Source: Chelydra serpentina
Lineage: Eukaryota > Chordata > Testudines > Chelydridae
Direction of reading: 5' to 3'
DNA length: 64,000 nucleotides
Assembly: GCA_037349315.1 (NCBI GenBank)
Contig: JBAIAC010000048.1
Location: forward strand, 39,868,501-39,932,500
Shown piece by piece: positions 46,152 to 55,468 of the stretch. The position numbers were made by a program, and so were the translations under genes. Under the pieces are notes generated by a model. That model did not search any database. It saw nothing but the letters and a program-made list of their open reading frames with translations, and was not told the DNA's origin. Position 1 is the first letter of the stretch; every line of letters begins with the position of its first letter.

Positions 46152-46650
46152 CCAAGCCCTGGCCCCTGGTCAGGGCGGGCAACAAACAGCCCAGAGCTCA
46201 GACCCTCAAGCAGGGGCTGAGCAAACAGTAAGTCAGTGAGCCCTGGCCCTGGGGCAGGGCGGGGCAGCTAATAGTTCAGGGCTCAGACCCTCAAGCAGGG
46301 GCTGAGCAAACAGTAAGTCAATAAGCCCTGGCCCTGGGGCAGGGCGGGGCAGCTAGCAGTTCAGGGCTCAGACCCTCAAGCAGGGGCTGAGCAAACAGTA
46401 AGTCAATAAGCCCTGGCCCTGGGGCAGGGCGGGGCAGCTAGCAGTTCAGGGCTCAGACCCTCAAGCAGGGGCTGAGCAAACAGTAAGTCAATGAGCCCTG
46501 GCCCTGGGGCAGGGCGGGGCAGCTAACAGTTCAGGGCTCAGACCCTCAAGCAGGGGCTGAGCAAACAGTAAGTCAATGAGCCCTGGCCCTGGGGCAGGGC
46601 GGGGCAGCTAATAGTTCAGGGCTCAGACCCTCAAGCAGGGGCTGAGCAAA
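46152..46650. repeat. 85-bp tandem repeat inside the solo LTR
   Basis: TCAAGCAGGGGCTGAGCAAA recurs at 46206, 46291, 46376, 46461, 46546 and 46631, exactly 85 bp apart, with few differences between units. Confidence 0.95.
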
Positions 46651-47010
46651 CCCAGGTCCTGGTTCTGGGGAACCTGGGAGAGGGGGAGACTGCCACCCAC
46701 ACCTTGGGTGGCAGGGGGGACGCAGGCCCACCCACTCCACTGCGTCCCGGCCCGGGGCCCTAACAGCGGCAAAGGATCCGCCGCTGGGTCAGTGGGGATC
46801 CTGGCCGCAACACACTGACATGGGCTCTGGCCCCGGTGCAGCCAGACTGGGGTCGGCTGTCCCCGGGCCACTTCCTAACTCCCCCTCGGGCGGTACCTGA
46901 GTCCAGGGGGTGTCCTTGGCGGGTTCTAGCCCCATGGGCTCCTCGTCCGACTCGCGGTCACTCGGCAGGTCCGGCAGCTCTTCTGGAAAGTGGCCGCTTG
47001 GCAGGTCTGG

Positions 47011-47118
47011 CCACTCCTCTGGAGAGGGGCCGCTCGGCGGGCCCCGCCACTCCTCTGGAGAGGGGCCGCTCGGCGGGCCCGGCCACTCCTCTGGAGAGGG
47101 GCCGCTCGGCGGGCCCGG
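47011..47118. repeat. 36-bp tandem repeat inside the solo LTR
   Basis: CCACTCCTCTGGAGAGGGGC recurs at 47011, 47047 and 47083, with a diverged unit just upstream. Its in-frame 12-residue translation has no coding significance that I can support. Confidence 0.9.
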
Positions 47119-47402
47119 CCAGTCCAGGCGAGTACCTGGGGCCACAGGGGTTTCCCAGTCCCGAGGTAAGCCGGCTGCGTCTGGTCTCCCTGCTGGCTGG
47201 GTTTCTAGTGAGCTCCGCAGGCCCGCCTTTATACTTCCGGGTCGCTCCCTTCTACTTCCGGGTCGCGCCATTCTACTTCCGGGTCGCGGCCCGTCTCTGG
47301 GTGGAGCAGGCCCTGAGCCTCCTGGTCCCGCCCACTCTGGCCACTGGGCTGGTGTTTCACTCTGCGGGGAGGTGGGGCGCCAGCCCGCCTCGCTACAGTT
47401 AC

Positions 47403-48378
47403 ATACCTCAGTTAGTAGTTTTGCAATTTCATATTTGAGTTCCTTTAGAACTCTCTGGTGAATACCATCTGGTCCTGGTGAGTTATTACTATCAATTTGT
47501 TCCAAAACCTCCTCTAAGGACACCTCAATCTGGGACAGTTTTTCAGATTTGTCACCTAAAAAGGAAGGCTCAGGTTTGGGAATCTCCCTCACATCCTCAG
47601 GTGTGAAGACTTATGCAAAGAATTCATTTAATTTCTCCTGAATGGCCTTATCGTCCTTGAATGCTCCTTTAGCATCTCAATCGTCCAGTGGCCTCACTGG
47701 TTGTTTAGCAGGATTCCTGCTTCTGATGTACTTAAAAACATTTTTGCTATTATTTTTTGAGTCTTTGGCTAGTTGTTCTTCAAATTCTCTTTTGGCCTTC
47801 CTAATTATATTTTTACACTTAATTTGCCAGATTTATGCTCGTTTCTATTTTCCTCACTAGGATTTAACTTCCACTTTTTAAAGGATGCCTTTTTTTGCCT
47901 CTCTCAGCTTCTTTAACTTTGTTGTTTAGCCATGGTGGCACTTTTTTGGTTCTCTTACTATGTTTTTTAATTTGGGGTATACATTTAAGTTGAGTTTAAG
48001 AACTGCTATAAAAAGTTTCCATGCAGTTTGCAGGGTTTTCACTTTTTGCGCTGTACCTTTTCATTTCTGTTTAACTATCTTCCTCGTTTTTGTGCAGTCT
48101 CCCTTTCTGGAATTAAATGCTACAGTGTTGGGCTGCTGTGGTGTTTTCCCTGCCCCAGAGATGTTAAATTTAATTATATTATGGTCACTATTACCAAGTG
48201 GTCCAGCTATATTCACCTCTTGGACCAGATCCTGTGCTCCACTTAGGACTAAATCAAGAATTGCCTCTCCTCTTGTGGATTCCAGGACTAGCCGCTCCAA
48301 GAAGCAGTCATTTAAGGTGTCAAGAAACTTTATCTCTGCATCCCATGCTGAGGTGACATGTACCCAGTCATTATGGGG
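47403..48378 (-). mobile_element. CR1-clade LINE, middle part (endonuclease C-terminus and RT start)
   Basis: The minus-strand 48300-48061 frame (MERLVLESTRGEAILDLVLS, GPLGNSDHNIIKF) is the end of the LINE apurinic-like endonuclease, with the SDH catalytic box. It continues directly from 53871 once the LTR element is removed. The segment towards 47403 leads into the RT. Confidence 0.88.
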
Positions 48379-48870
48379 TGTGGTAAACCCAGGACAGATA
48401 GCTACAAAAGGGGGGGCAGTAAGTGTTCCCAGGGGGCTAAAAAGGCCTCTCCCTATCCACTAAGGAGAGAGGACTGTGGGGTAATAAGATTCAGCTGGGA
48501 AAGGGGTTACCAGGGAACTAATTAGGTCCAGCTGGCGGCAATTGCTGGAGACCTTTTTAAACCCGCCCTGGTGTGCATGGGAGAGGAGGAGAGAGGCGAG
48601 AGAGACTGAGAGAGAGAGCGTGTGAGAGAAGGAGTAGCTGAAGCTGAAGCAGGAAAGGTACCAGGGGGCTGGGTGCCCCGAGACCCTGAGCCCTTCCCAG
48701 AAGAAGGGCTATCTTTCCTTCCCAAAAGGAAAGGGAAAACGAAGGGACTGACCGGGGGAAGGTAAAGCCCAACCCCTGTGCTACTGGTAGGGGGTTTACC
48801 TTGCCCAAGCCTGAGTCTCCCGGGCTTAAAAGGACAGAGACCGCTGAGGAGAGGGAAGTACCTTGCCACA
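48379..48870 (+). repeat. 5' LTR of the young Gmr1-like element
   Basis: TGTGGTAAACCCAGGACAG...CCTTGCCACA, 492 bp. It holds a CTTTTTAAACCCGCCC stretch near 48552 and a GAGAGAGACTGAGAGAGAG tract. Confidence 0.95.
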
Positions 48871-48872
48871 CG

Positions 48873-48890
48873 TGGTGTCAGGGGTGGGAT
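48873..48890 (+). promoter_or_regulatory. Primer binding site, tRNA-Leu type
   Basis: TGGTGTCAGGGGTGGGAT lies two bases after the 5' LTR. It fits the complement of the 3' end of vertebrate tRNA-Leu (ending CCTGACACCA), with about one mismatch against the version I recall. Confidence 0.65.
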
Positions 48891-48965
48891 GCTGTGAGTA
48901 AGGCTCCGTGGCAAGCCACCGCAGGGCAGGGTAAATCACCCCCATAAAAAAAAAAATTTAAAAAA

Positions 48966-49745
48966 ATGGAGGATGTAGTGAAGGCGTTGGTACAGGCCAC
49001 TGCGGCCCAACAAGAGGCTACCCGGGTACAGATGGCGGCCCAGCAAGAGTCATTACGTGTCCAACAGGAGACTAACTGGCTACTGATGACCCAGGCGGCC
49101 CAAGACCGAGCCACCCTGACTGAAGTAGTGAACCAGTTGAAGGCCCTGACGCACGGGCCCCAGGGGACCCGGCCGCTGAGGGCAAGCAACTATTTACAGA
49201 AGATGACAGCGGACGATGATACTGAGGCGTATCTCCTCGCGTTCGAGAGGACGGCACTGCGGGAGGCCTGGCCCCAAGACCAGTGGGCAGGTATCCTGGC
49301 TCCCTTTCTGTGCGGGGAGGCCCAGAAGGCCTATTTTGACATGACCACAGAGGCAGCTATGGATTACCCCCAACTGAAGGCGGAAATCCTGGCACGGGCA
49401 GGTGTGACACCTGCCATAAGGGCCCAGCGCTTCCACGAGTGGAGATACCGGGACAACAAAGCGCCAAGGTCCCAGCTATTTGACCTAATCCACCTCGCCC
49501 GGAAGTGGCTTCGCCCCGAGACTCATGGGCCAGAGAAGGTAGTAGAAATCCTGGTGCTGGACAGGTACATGAGGGGGTTGCCTCCAGTCATACGAGGGTG
49601 GGCCCGCCAAAATGACCCCTCCTCCTATGATGAACTAGTTGCCCTGGTCGAGAGACACTTAGCGGCCCAAGAATTTTCTCGGACCACTGGGGAAGGTGCC
49701 AAAATCGAAGACAAGTCTCTGCACCGAAACCCCGGTTCGCCCTAG
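48966..49745 (+). CDS. Gag of the young Gmr1-like element, with SCAN-like capsid domain
   Basis: 259 residues from ATG 48966. The first 50 residues are Gln/Ala-rich and coiled-coil-like ([18 protein letters not shown]). The capsid N-terminal part includes [20 protein letters not shown]. Residues about 151-233 ([49 protein letters not shown]) closely follow the SCAN domain pattern of vertebrate zinc-finger proteins, which is known to derive from the Gag of a Gmr1-like element. The protein would assemble the particle. The frame stops at 49745 before the zinc knuckle, which is in the next frame. Confidence 0.9.
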   Translation: MEDVVKALVQATAAQQEATRVQMAAQQESLRVQQETNWLLMTQAAQDRATLTEVVNQLKALTHGPQGTRPLRASNYLQKMTADDDTEAYLLAFERTALREAWPQDQWAGILAPFLCGEAQKAYFDMTTEAAMDYPQLKAEILARAGVTPAIRAQRFHEWRYRDNKAPRSQLFDLIHLARKWLRPETHGPEKVVEILVLDRYMRGLPPVIRGWARQNDPSSYDELVALVERHLAAQEFSRTTGEGAKIEDKSLHRNPGSP

Positions 49746-49759
49746 CGCCAGGCCGGGCC

Positions 49760-50992
49760 ATGGAGGGAAGGAAGGGGGCAGAAGATCAGCCGCCAGACCC
49801 AGAGAGAGTTGAGGACTGGGGAAAGAGGACTCGGGGGATAAAGCCCAGTAGCCTCAAAGATAGGGGGCTGTCCCAAGCGGGGTATCGGTGTTATGCCTGT
49901 GGCGAATTGGGGCATATCGCGGCCCAATGCCCAAACCTAGACGAGCCCATGCAGTGCGAATTGGGCGATATAGGGGGACCGTGTGAACTAATAAGTCTAG
50001 TGGGGGTTGCGATGGTCCCCCATAGATACCTTAGACCTGTTAAAATGAATGGGATAAAGACCACCGCGTTAGTAGACTCGGGAAGTGCGATCACGTTGGT
50101 CTCGGGGAAGCTGGTTGGGCAGGACCAACTGTCCCGGGCCAAGCGCTCAGGAATGTCTTGTGTACACGGGGATATAAACTACTACCCAACCATCCCCGTA
50201 AAAATAGAAGTACTCAGAAACCCCACTAAGGTAACGGTGGGTGTAGTTCCGAAACTCCCCTACCGAGTCCTTATCGGACGAGACTTTCCTGGATTTGATA
50301 ACCTACTCCCTGGGGAGGAGGTAGTAGAGAATACTGACCCCGGAACCCAGGGGGTGGCCCCAGTAGTTAACCCCCTCCCGGCCTTTCATGAATTTGGCCA
50401 GGATTTGTTCTCCCCACCGGGGAAGCCCCGGAAGACTCGAAGGGAACGGAGGGAGGATAAAAGGAGGGGGACGAGGATCCTGGCCAAGCAGCAGAAGTCT
50501 GCATTGGTAGGCGAAACCGACAATGGGTCTGGGCCGACGATCAACAACCCTGTTGCCGGACCAGATTCCCCAGGGATGCCGCCCGAGGGGGAGTTGGACG
50601 TGGACCCCCATGAGTTGGGACCAATGGGGACTACGCTCGGGAACTTTGGGCAGGACCAAGCCAATGATCCCCTATACAATAACATACGCCGAGAAGTAGT
50701 CGAGGTAAATGGGGTCCCCGTGGAGGGGAGAGTTAAGGGCCCAGGGCCATATTATGTGATTAGGAATGATCTATTATACAGAGTAGTCCGGGTCCAGGAG
50801 CAAGTTGTAGAACAACTCTTGGTCCCACAGAAACATCAGAGGGGCGTGATGGATTTAGCCCACAGCCACCTGTTCGGAGGCCACCTAGGGGTAGACAAGA
50901 CCCTTGATCGGATCCTGCAGAGGTTTTTTTGGCCCGGTATATATGCGGCAGTCCGGCGATATTGTACGTCCTGTCCGGAATGCCACACTTGA
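49760..50992 (+). CDS. Zinc knuckle, aspartic protease and integrase N-terminus of the young Gmr1-like element
   Basis: A frame of 410 codons. The CCHC knuckle CYACGELGHIAAQC is at residues 44-57; the protease motif LVDSGSA has its Asp at residue 106 (50075) and is followed by VLIGRDF. After a low-complexity linker the integrase zinc-binding domain HSHLFGGHLGVDKT...CTSCPEC occupies about residues 367-409. The frame stops right after this at TGA 50990-50992. The old copy at 25220-25250 has about 19 extra bases here, between CCA repeats. The stop is thus probably due to a deletion that moved the integrase core to another frame. Confidence 0.85.
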   Translation: MEGRKGAEDQPPDPERVEDWGKRTRGIKPSSLKDRGLSQAGYRCYACGELGHIAAQCPNLDEPMQCELGDIGGPCELISLVGVAMVPHRYLRPVKMNGIKTTALVDSGSAITLVSGKLVGQDQLSRAKRSGMSCVHGDINYYPTIPVKIEVLRNPTKVTVGVVPKLPYRVLIGRDFPGFDNLLPGEEVVENTDPGTQGVAPVVNPLPAFHEFGQDLFSPPGKPRKTRRERREDKRRGTRILAKQQKSALVGETDNGSGPTINNPVAGPDSPGMPPEGELDVDPHELGPMGTTLGNFGQDQANDPLYNNIRREVVEVNGVPVEGRVKGPGPYYVIRNDLLYRVVRVQEQVVEQLLVPQKHQRGVMDLAHSHLFGGHLGVDKTLDRILQRFFWPGIYAAVRRYCTSCPECHT

Positions 50993-53457
50993 GGGCCCCT
51001 CTGATCCCTTTGCCAATTATTGAGACCCCATTTGAGCGAATAGCTATAGACCTAGTAGGGCCACTGGAGAAGTCAGCCCGGGGTCACCAGTACATTCTGG
51101 TGGTACTAGATTATGCCACTCGATACCCCGAGGCCGTACCCCTGCGGAATGCCATGTCCAAGACCATAGCCAAGGAATTAGTCCAGATTTTCTCCCGAGT
51201 AGGGATACCGAAGGAGATCCTGATGGACCAAGGGACCCCCTTTGTGGCCAAGCTGATGAAGGACCTATGTGCATTGCTCCACATACGGTCTCTCAGGACG
51301 TCAGTCTATCATCCCCAGACTGATGGTCTTGTCGAACGTTTTAATAGGACGTTGAAGAGTATGTTACGGAAGGTAGTTAGTCGCGACGGGAGAGACTGGG
51401 ACGCCCTGCTGCCGTACTTACTGTTTGCTATACGGGAGGTACCTCAGGCTTCCACGGGATTCTCCCCCTTCGAGCTGTTATACGGTCGCCACCCCAGGGG
51501 CATACTGGACCTAGCTAAAGAAGGCTGGGAAGAACAGCCGAACCCAGGGAGGAGCGTTGTGGAACACGTGTTACAAATGAAAGACAGGATAGCCCAAGTC
51601 GCCCCCCTTGTGCGTGAACACATGGAAAAGGCACAAGGGGCCCAGCAGACCTACTACAACCGCCAAGCAGTGAACCGGAAGTTCCAGGTGGGGGACCGGG
51701 TAATGGTGCTCATACCCACGGCGGAGAGTAAGCTCCTGGCCAGGTGGCAGGGGCCTTACGAAATAATAGAAGTGGTAGGAGAAGTCGACTATAAGGTCCG
51801 ACAGCCAGGCCGCCGGAGGCTGGAGCAAATCTACCATATAAACCTGCTGAAACCTTGGCAGGATAGAGAAGCTCCGGTGGTTGCGCTAGGGGCCCCCCTC
51901 CCTAAAAGCAACCAGTCCGACCAGGTGGGGATATCGCCAGAGTTGACTCCGGAACAACGATCAGAGGTGATCAGCCTGATCGAACGCAACCAGGATGTGT
52001 TCTCTGAAAAGCCAGGCAGGACTACGGAGGTTCACCATCACATCCTCACAGAGCCTGGAGTGAAGGTGAACGTAAAGCCGTACCGGATCCCGGAGGCCAA
52101 AAGAGAAGAGATCAGGACAGAGGTCAGGAAAATGCTGACCTTAGGAGTCATTGAAGAGTCTCATAGCCAATGGTCAAGTCCCGTGGTCTTAGTGCCTAAG
52201 CCGGACGGCAGCATGAGGTTCTGCAGTGACTTCCGTAAGCTGAACGAGGTGTCGCAATTTGATGCATACCCTATACCTCGGATAGATGAGCTAATTGACC
52301 GACTAGGAAAAGCCCGGTTTATGTCTACCTTTGACCTGACCAAGGGCTATTGGCAGATCCCCCTGAGCAAGGCCGACAAAGAGAAGACGGCCTTTGCAAC
52401 CCCAGAGAGGCTGTACCAGTACACTGTCCTCCCCTTTGGGTTGCATGGCGCCCCTGCTACTTTCCAACGGCTAATGGACAAGCTGCTACGACCCCACGGC
52501 AAGTACGCGGCCGCCTATCTCGACGACGTTATCATATATAGCCCCGACTGGGAGACACATTTGGAGAAGGTGGAAGCGGTCCTAGACACCCTGAGGAAGG
52601 CCGGGCTGACTGCGAATCCCTCCAAATGCTCAATCGGCTTAGCTGAGGCCAAGTACCTCGGGTACATAGTGGGGAGGGGCATGGTGAAGCCCCAACTCAA
52701 CAAGTTGGAAGCCATACAGAAGTGGCCCCGTCCACTCCGGAAAAAACAGGTCAGAGCATTCCTGGGACTAGTGGGGTACTACAGACGGTTCATTCCGCAC
52801 TTTGCCACCAGGGCATGTCCATTAACGGACTTGACAAAAGCTAGCGGCCCAGACATAGTAAAATGGTCTGCCGCAGCCGACGACGCTTTCGCAGATTTGA
52901 GGTCGGCCCTCTGCACAGACCCCGTACTAGTAGCCCCAGACTGGAGGAAGGAGTTTATCCTACAAACTGACGCCTCGGACATAGGGTTTGGGGCGGTACT
53001 TTCGCAAATGGTCGGAGATGACGAACACCCCATCCTCTTCCTCAGTAGGAAGCTCCTGCCTAGAGAACAGAAGTACGCCGTAGTGGAAAAAGAATGCCTG
53101 GTGGTGAAATGGGCCATTGAAAGCCTCCGCTACTATTTACTGGGACGTAGATTTACCCTTGTCACAGACCATGCCCCTCTACGCTGGATGCACCAAAACA
53201 AAGACAGAAACGCAAGAGTAACAAGATGGTTCCTGTCGCTCCAACCCTTCCACTTCATAGTCCGACATAGGTCTGGAATCCAGCATGGCAATGCAGATGG
53301 CCTGTCGCGAGTGCACTGCTGTCCGTCCCAAGTAGCCCAACCCCGTAGTGTTGAGCAGGGGGAGGGTGGATATGTGGTAAACCCAGGACAGATAGCTACA
53401 AAAGGGGGGGCAGTAAGTGTTCCCAGGGGGCTAAAAAGGCCTCTCCCTATCCACTAA
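50929..53457 (+). CDS. Integrase core, reverse transcriptase and RNase H of the young Gmr1-like element
   Basis: 842 codons; native sequence begins near 50995. Integrase catalytic residues are Asp41 (IAIDLVGPL), Asp100 (MDQGTPF) and Glu136 (GLVERFNRT), a D,D-35-E spacing. A GPY/F-type module (WQGPYEIIEVVGEVDYKV) follows. RT: VVLVPKPDGSMRFCSDFRKL, STFDLTKGYWQIPL, LPFGLHGAPATFQ and YLDD at residues 530-533. RNase H: LQTDASDIGFGAVL (Asp681), EKECL, LVTDHAPLRW and HGNADGLSR. The frame runs on into the 3' LTR to 53457. Uninterrupted through 800 codons, consistent with a recent insertion, but separated from protease by a frame change. Confidence 0.93.
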   Translation: MARYICGSPAILYVLSGMPHLRAPLIPLPIIETPFERIAIDLVGPLEKSARGHQYILVVLDYATRYPEAVPLRNAMSKTIAKELVQIFSRVGIPKEILMDQGTPFVAKLMKDLCALLHIRSLRTSVYHPQTDGLVERFNRTLKSMLRKVVSRDGRDWDALLPYLLFAIREVPQASTGFSPFELLYGRHPRGILDLAKEGWEEQPNPGRSVVEHVLQMKDRIAQVAPLVREHMEKAQGAQQTYYNRQAVNRKFQVGDRVMVLIPTAESKLLARWQGPYEIIEVVGEVDYKVRQPGRRRLEQIYHINLLKPWQDREAPVVALGAPLPKSNQSDQVGISPELTPEQRSEVISLIERNQDVFSEKPGRTTEVHHHILTEPGVKVNVKPYRIPEAKREEIRTEVRKMLTLGVIEESHSQWSSPVVLVPKPDGSMRFCSDFRKLNEVSQFDAYPIPRIDELIDRLGKARFMSTFDLTKGYWQIPLSKADKEKTAFATPERLYQYTVLPFGLHGAPATFQRLMDKLLRPHGKYAAAYLDDVIIYSPDWETHLEKVEAVLDTLRKAGLTANPSKCSIGLAEAKYLGYIVGRGMVKPQLNKLEAIQKWPRPLRKKQVRAFLGLVGYYRRFIPHFATRACPLTDLTKASGPDIVKWSAAADDAFADLRSALCTDPVLVAPDWRKEFILQTDASDIGFGAVLSQMVGDDEHPILFLSRKLLPREQKYAVVEKECLVVKWAIESLRYYLLGRRFTLVTDHAPLRWMHQNKDRNARVTRWFLSLQPFHFIVRHRSGIQHGNADGLSRVHCCPSQVAQPRSVEQGEGGYVVNPGQIATKGGAVSVPRGLKRPLPIH
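53355..53370 (+). promoter_or_regulatory. Polypurine tract
   Basis: GCAGGGGGAGGGTGGA lies two bases before the 3' LTR and would prime plus-strand synthesis. The same tract precedes the 3' LTR in the old copy near 27445. Confidence 0.75.
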
Positions 53458-53870
53458 GGAGAGAGGACTGTGGGGTAATAAGATTCAGCTGGGAAAGGGG
53501 TTACCAGGGAACTAATTAGGTCCAGCTGGCGGCAATTGCTGGAGACCTTTTTAAACCCGCCCTGGTGTGCATGGGAGAGGAGGAGAGAGGCGAGAGAGAC
53601 TGAGAGAGAGAGAGTGTGATAGAAGGAGTAGCTGAAGCTGAAGCAGAAGCAGGAAAGGTACCAGGGGGCTGGGTGCCCCGAGACCCTGAGCCCTTCCCAG
53701 AAGAAGGGCTATCTTTCCTTCCCAAAAGGAAAGGGAAAACGAAGGGACTGACCGGGGGAAGGTAAAGCCCAACCCCTGTGCTACTGGTAGGGGGTTTACC
53801 TTGCCCAAGCCTGAGTCTCCCGGGCTTAAAAGGACAGAGACCGCTGAGGAGAGGGAAGTACCTTGCCACA
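53373..53870 (+). repeat. 3' LTR of the young Gmr1-like element
   Basis: 498 bp. Compared with the 5' LTR, one extra AGCAGA-type hexamer lies near 53640 and two base changes near 53611 and 53620. Ends CCTTGCCACA, followed by the GGGG duplication. Confidence 0.95.
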
Positions 53871-54700
53871 GGGGATAGTTGAAATCCCCCATTATTATTG
53901 AGTTTTTTATTTTAATAGCCTCTCTAATCTCCCTGAGCATTTACAGTCACTATCACCATCCTGGTCAGGTGGTTGGTAATATATCTCTACTGCTATATTC
54001 TTATTAGAGCATGGAATTACTATCCATAGAGATTCTGTGGTACAGTTTGGTTCATTTAAGATTTTTACTTCATTTGATTTTATGTTTTCTTTCACATATA
54101 TAGTTTCACTCCCCCACCAGCACGACCTGTTCTGGCCTTCCGATATATTTTGTACCTTAGTATTACTGTGTCCCACTGATTATCCTCATTCCACCAAGTT
54201 TCTGTGATGCCTATTATATCAGTATCCTCTAGTTCACCCATCATCTTATTTAGACTTCTAGCATTGGTATATAAGCACTTTAAAAACTTTTCAGCTGTCT
54301 ACAATTACATGATATAATTGAATGGGACTTTTTTTCATTTAACTTTCTCATCAGATTCTACCTGTATTTTATCATTATCCATCCTCTCCTTCTTACTAGA
54401 ACATAGAGAATCTCCATGAATAGATTCTCCCCTAAGGAATGTCTCTGTCAGAACCATGTGCTCCTCCGCACTTGTCGGCTTTCCCCCAGCCCTTAGTTTA
54501 AAAACTGCTCTACAACCTTTTTAATTTTAAGTGCCAGCAATCTGGTTCCATTTTGGTTCCCCTTCACTCTTGCCCTGAGGATTTTTTCTGAGACATTGCC
54601 TTCACTGATTCCTCACTACCCCCTAAAGACCACTATCATTTGTGCCATCAAACAGATGACAATCCCCGTGACAAGAAGATGCCTTTGTGTTCCTCTACTG
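53871..54700 (-). mobile_element. CR1-clade LINE, 5' part (endonuclease)
   Basis: The minus-strand frame 54176-53907 includes a LINE endonuclease segment (NIAVEIYYQPPDQDGDS), and the overlapping frame ends with IIMGDFNYP, exactly where the Gmr1-like element inserted. It continues at 48378 with the expected DW/VTS part. The 5' limit of the LINE is approximate. Confidence 0.85.
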
Positions 54701-54853
54701 TCACAGCCTACAGAATTTAGTGCTGAAATTAGGCATAGTTGATCTTTCAGGGTACACATGCACCTCTCACCATTCACAGCAGCAATTCTGCCAGCCTGCT
54801 CCAGCTTATACCACCTCCATTCAGTACAGCTGCACCTAACTCAGTGAATGGTA

Positions 54854-55468
54854 CAGTAACTCCTCACTTAAAGTCATCCCGGTTAATGTTGTTTCATTCT
54901 TACGTTGCTGATCAATTAGGGAATATGCTCGTTTACAGTTGTGAAATGCTCCATTCTAACATCGTTTTCAGGCTATCAATGGCAGTTTAGCTGCCCCTTC
55001 CCCCACTGCCATGTGCTGCTCTCCGAGACTCCTGCCTGCTTGCTGTGCGGAGGGGCGGTGGGGGGGGAGAAGAAGGGGGCTAATGTCCCCCTGCACCTTG
55101 CTTACCCCATCTTCCATAGAGCAGGGGGGACATATGAGGGAGGGAGTTGCTGCCTTAGGCAGAAGCTGCAGCTGTGGGGTTTGCTGATCTAATTAACAAG
55201 GCAGTGTACTTCTGACCTCACTCTTGATACCTAATTGGAAATGCGCATCTCTATCTCTGAAACACATCTTTCCTGCTGGCTTGTAGAGTATGAGAGTTAA
55301 CCCTTGAGGGCTCAGTGGCGTGCTAGTTCATGGTGAAAAAAATTTCCCTGGAACCTAACCCCCTTATTTACATTAATTCTTATGGGGAAATTGGATTAGT
55401 TTATCATTGTTTCGCTTAAAGTCGCATTTTTCAGGAACATAACTACAATGTTAAGTGAGGAGTTACTG
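54854..55468. mobile_element. Tigger/mariner-like MITE
   Basis: Perfect terminal repeats CAGTAACTCCTCACTTAA and TTAAGTGAGGAGTTACTG sit between TA duplications (54852-54853 and 55469-55470). A second subterminal pair includes GAATATGCTCG and CGCTTAAAGTCGCATTTTTC. No transposase. Confidence 0.88.

Larger units (their letters stand above)
46026..47397 (-). mobile_element. Solo LTR, 1.37 kb, with internal tandem repeats
   Basis: Starts TGTAAGGGTCTCAG and ends CGCCTCGCTACA. It is flanked by a perfect 5-bp duplication GTTAC (46021-46025 and 47398-47402), inside the minus-strand LINE. On the minus strand a TATA box, AGTATAAAGGCGGG, lies near 47236-47223, so I place the LTR on that strand. It contains an 85-bp tandem repeat and a 36-bp tandem repeat. 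GGTGGGGCGCCAGCCCGCCT occurs near both ends. It is probably from a Ty3-type element; long frames through it are repeat by-products. Confidence 0.87.
48379..53870 (+). mobile_element. Young Gmr1-like Ty3 LTR retrotransposon
   Basis: The 5492-bp element has LTRs of 492 and 498 bp that differ by two substitutions and one 6-bp indel. The flanking 4-bp duplication is GGGG (48375-48378 and 53871-53874). It has a tRNA-type primer site, Gag with a SCAN-like capsid part, zinc knuckle, aspartic protease, integrase, RT and RNase H. Integrase comes before RT, an order typical of Ty1/copia but here combined with a Ty3-type RT, which defines the Gmr1-like group. It inserted into the endonuclease region of a CR1-clade LINE. 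Frame changes after gag and in the integrase zinc region mean this copy is probably not autonomous. Confidence 0.95.

Noticed and set aside
46789..47592. 267-codon minus-strand frame with 12-residue repeats, and plus-strand frames over the same bases
   Set aside because: They cross the 36-bp tandem repeat and the LTR/LINE boundary; only the first about 65 codons on the minus strand are LINE-derived, and the rest is LTR read by chance.
48522..48914. Minus-strand Ser/Pro-rich frames repeated at 53516-53940
   Set aside because: They lie in the two LTRs of the young element and are duplicated only because the LTRs are.
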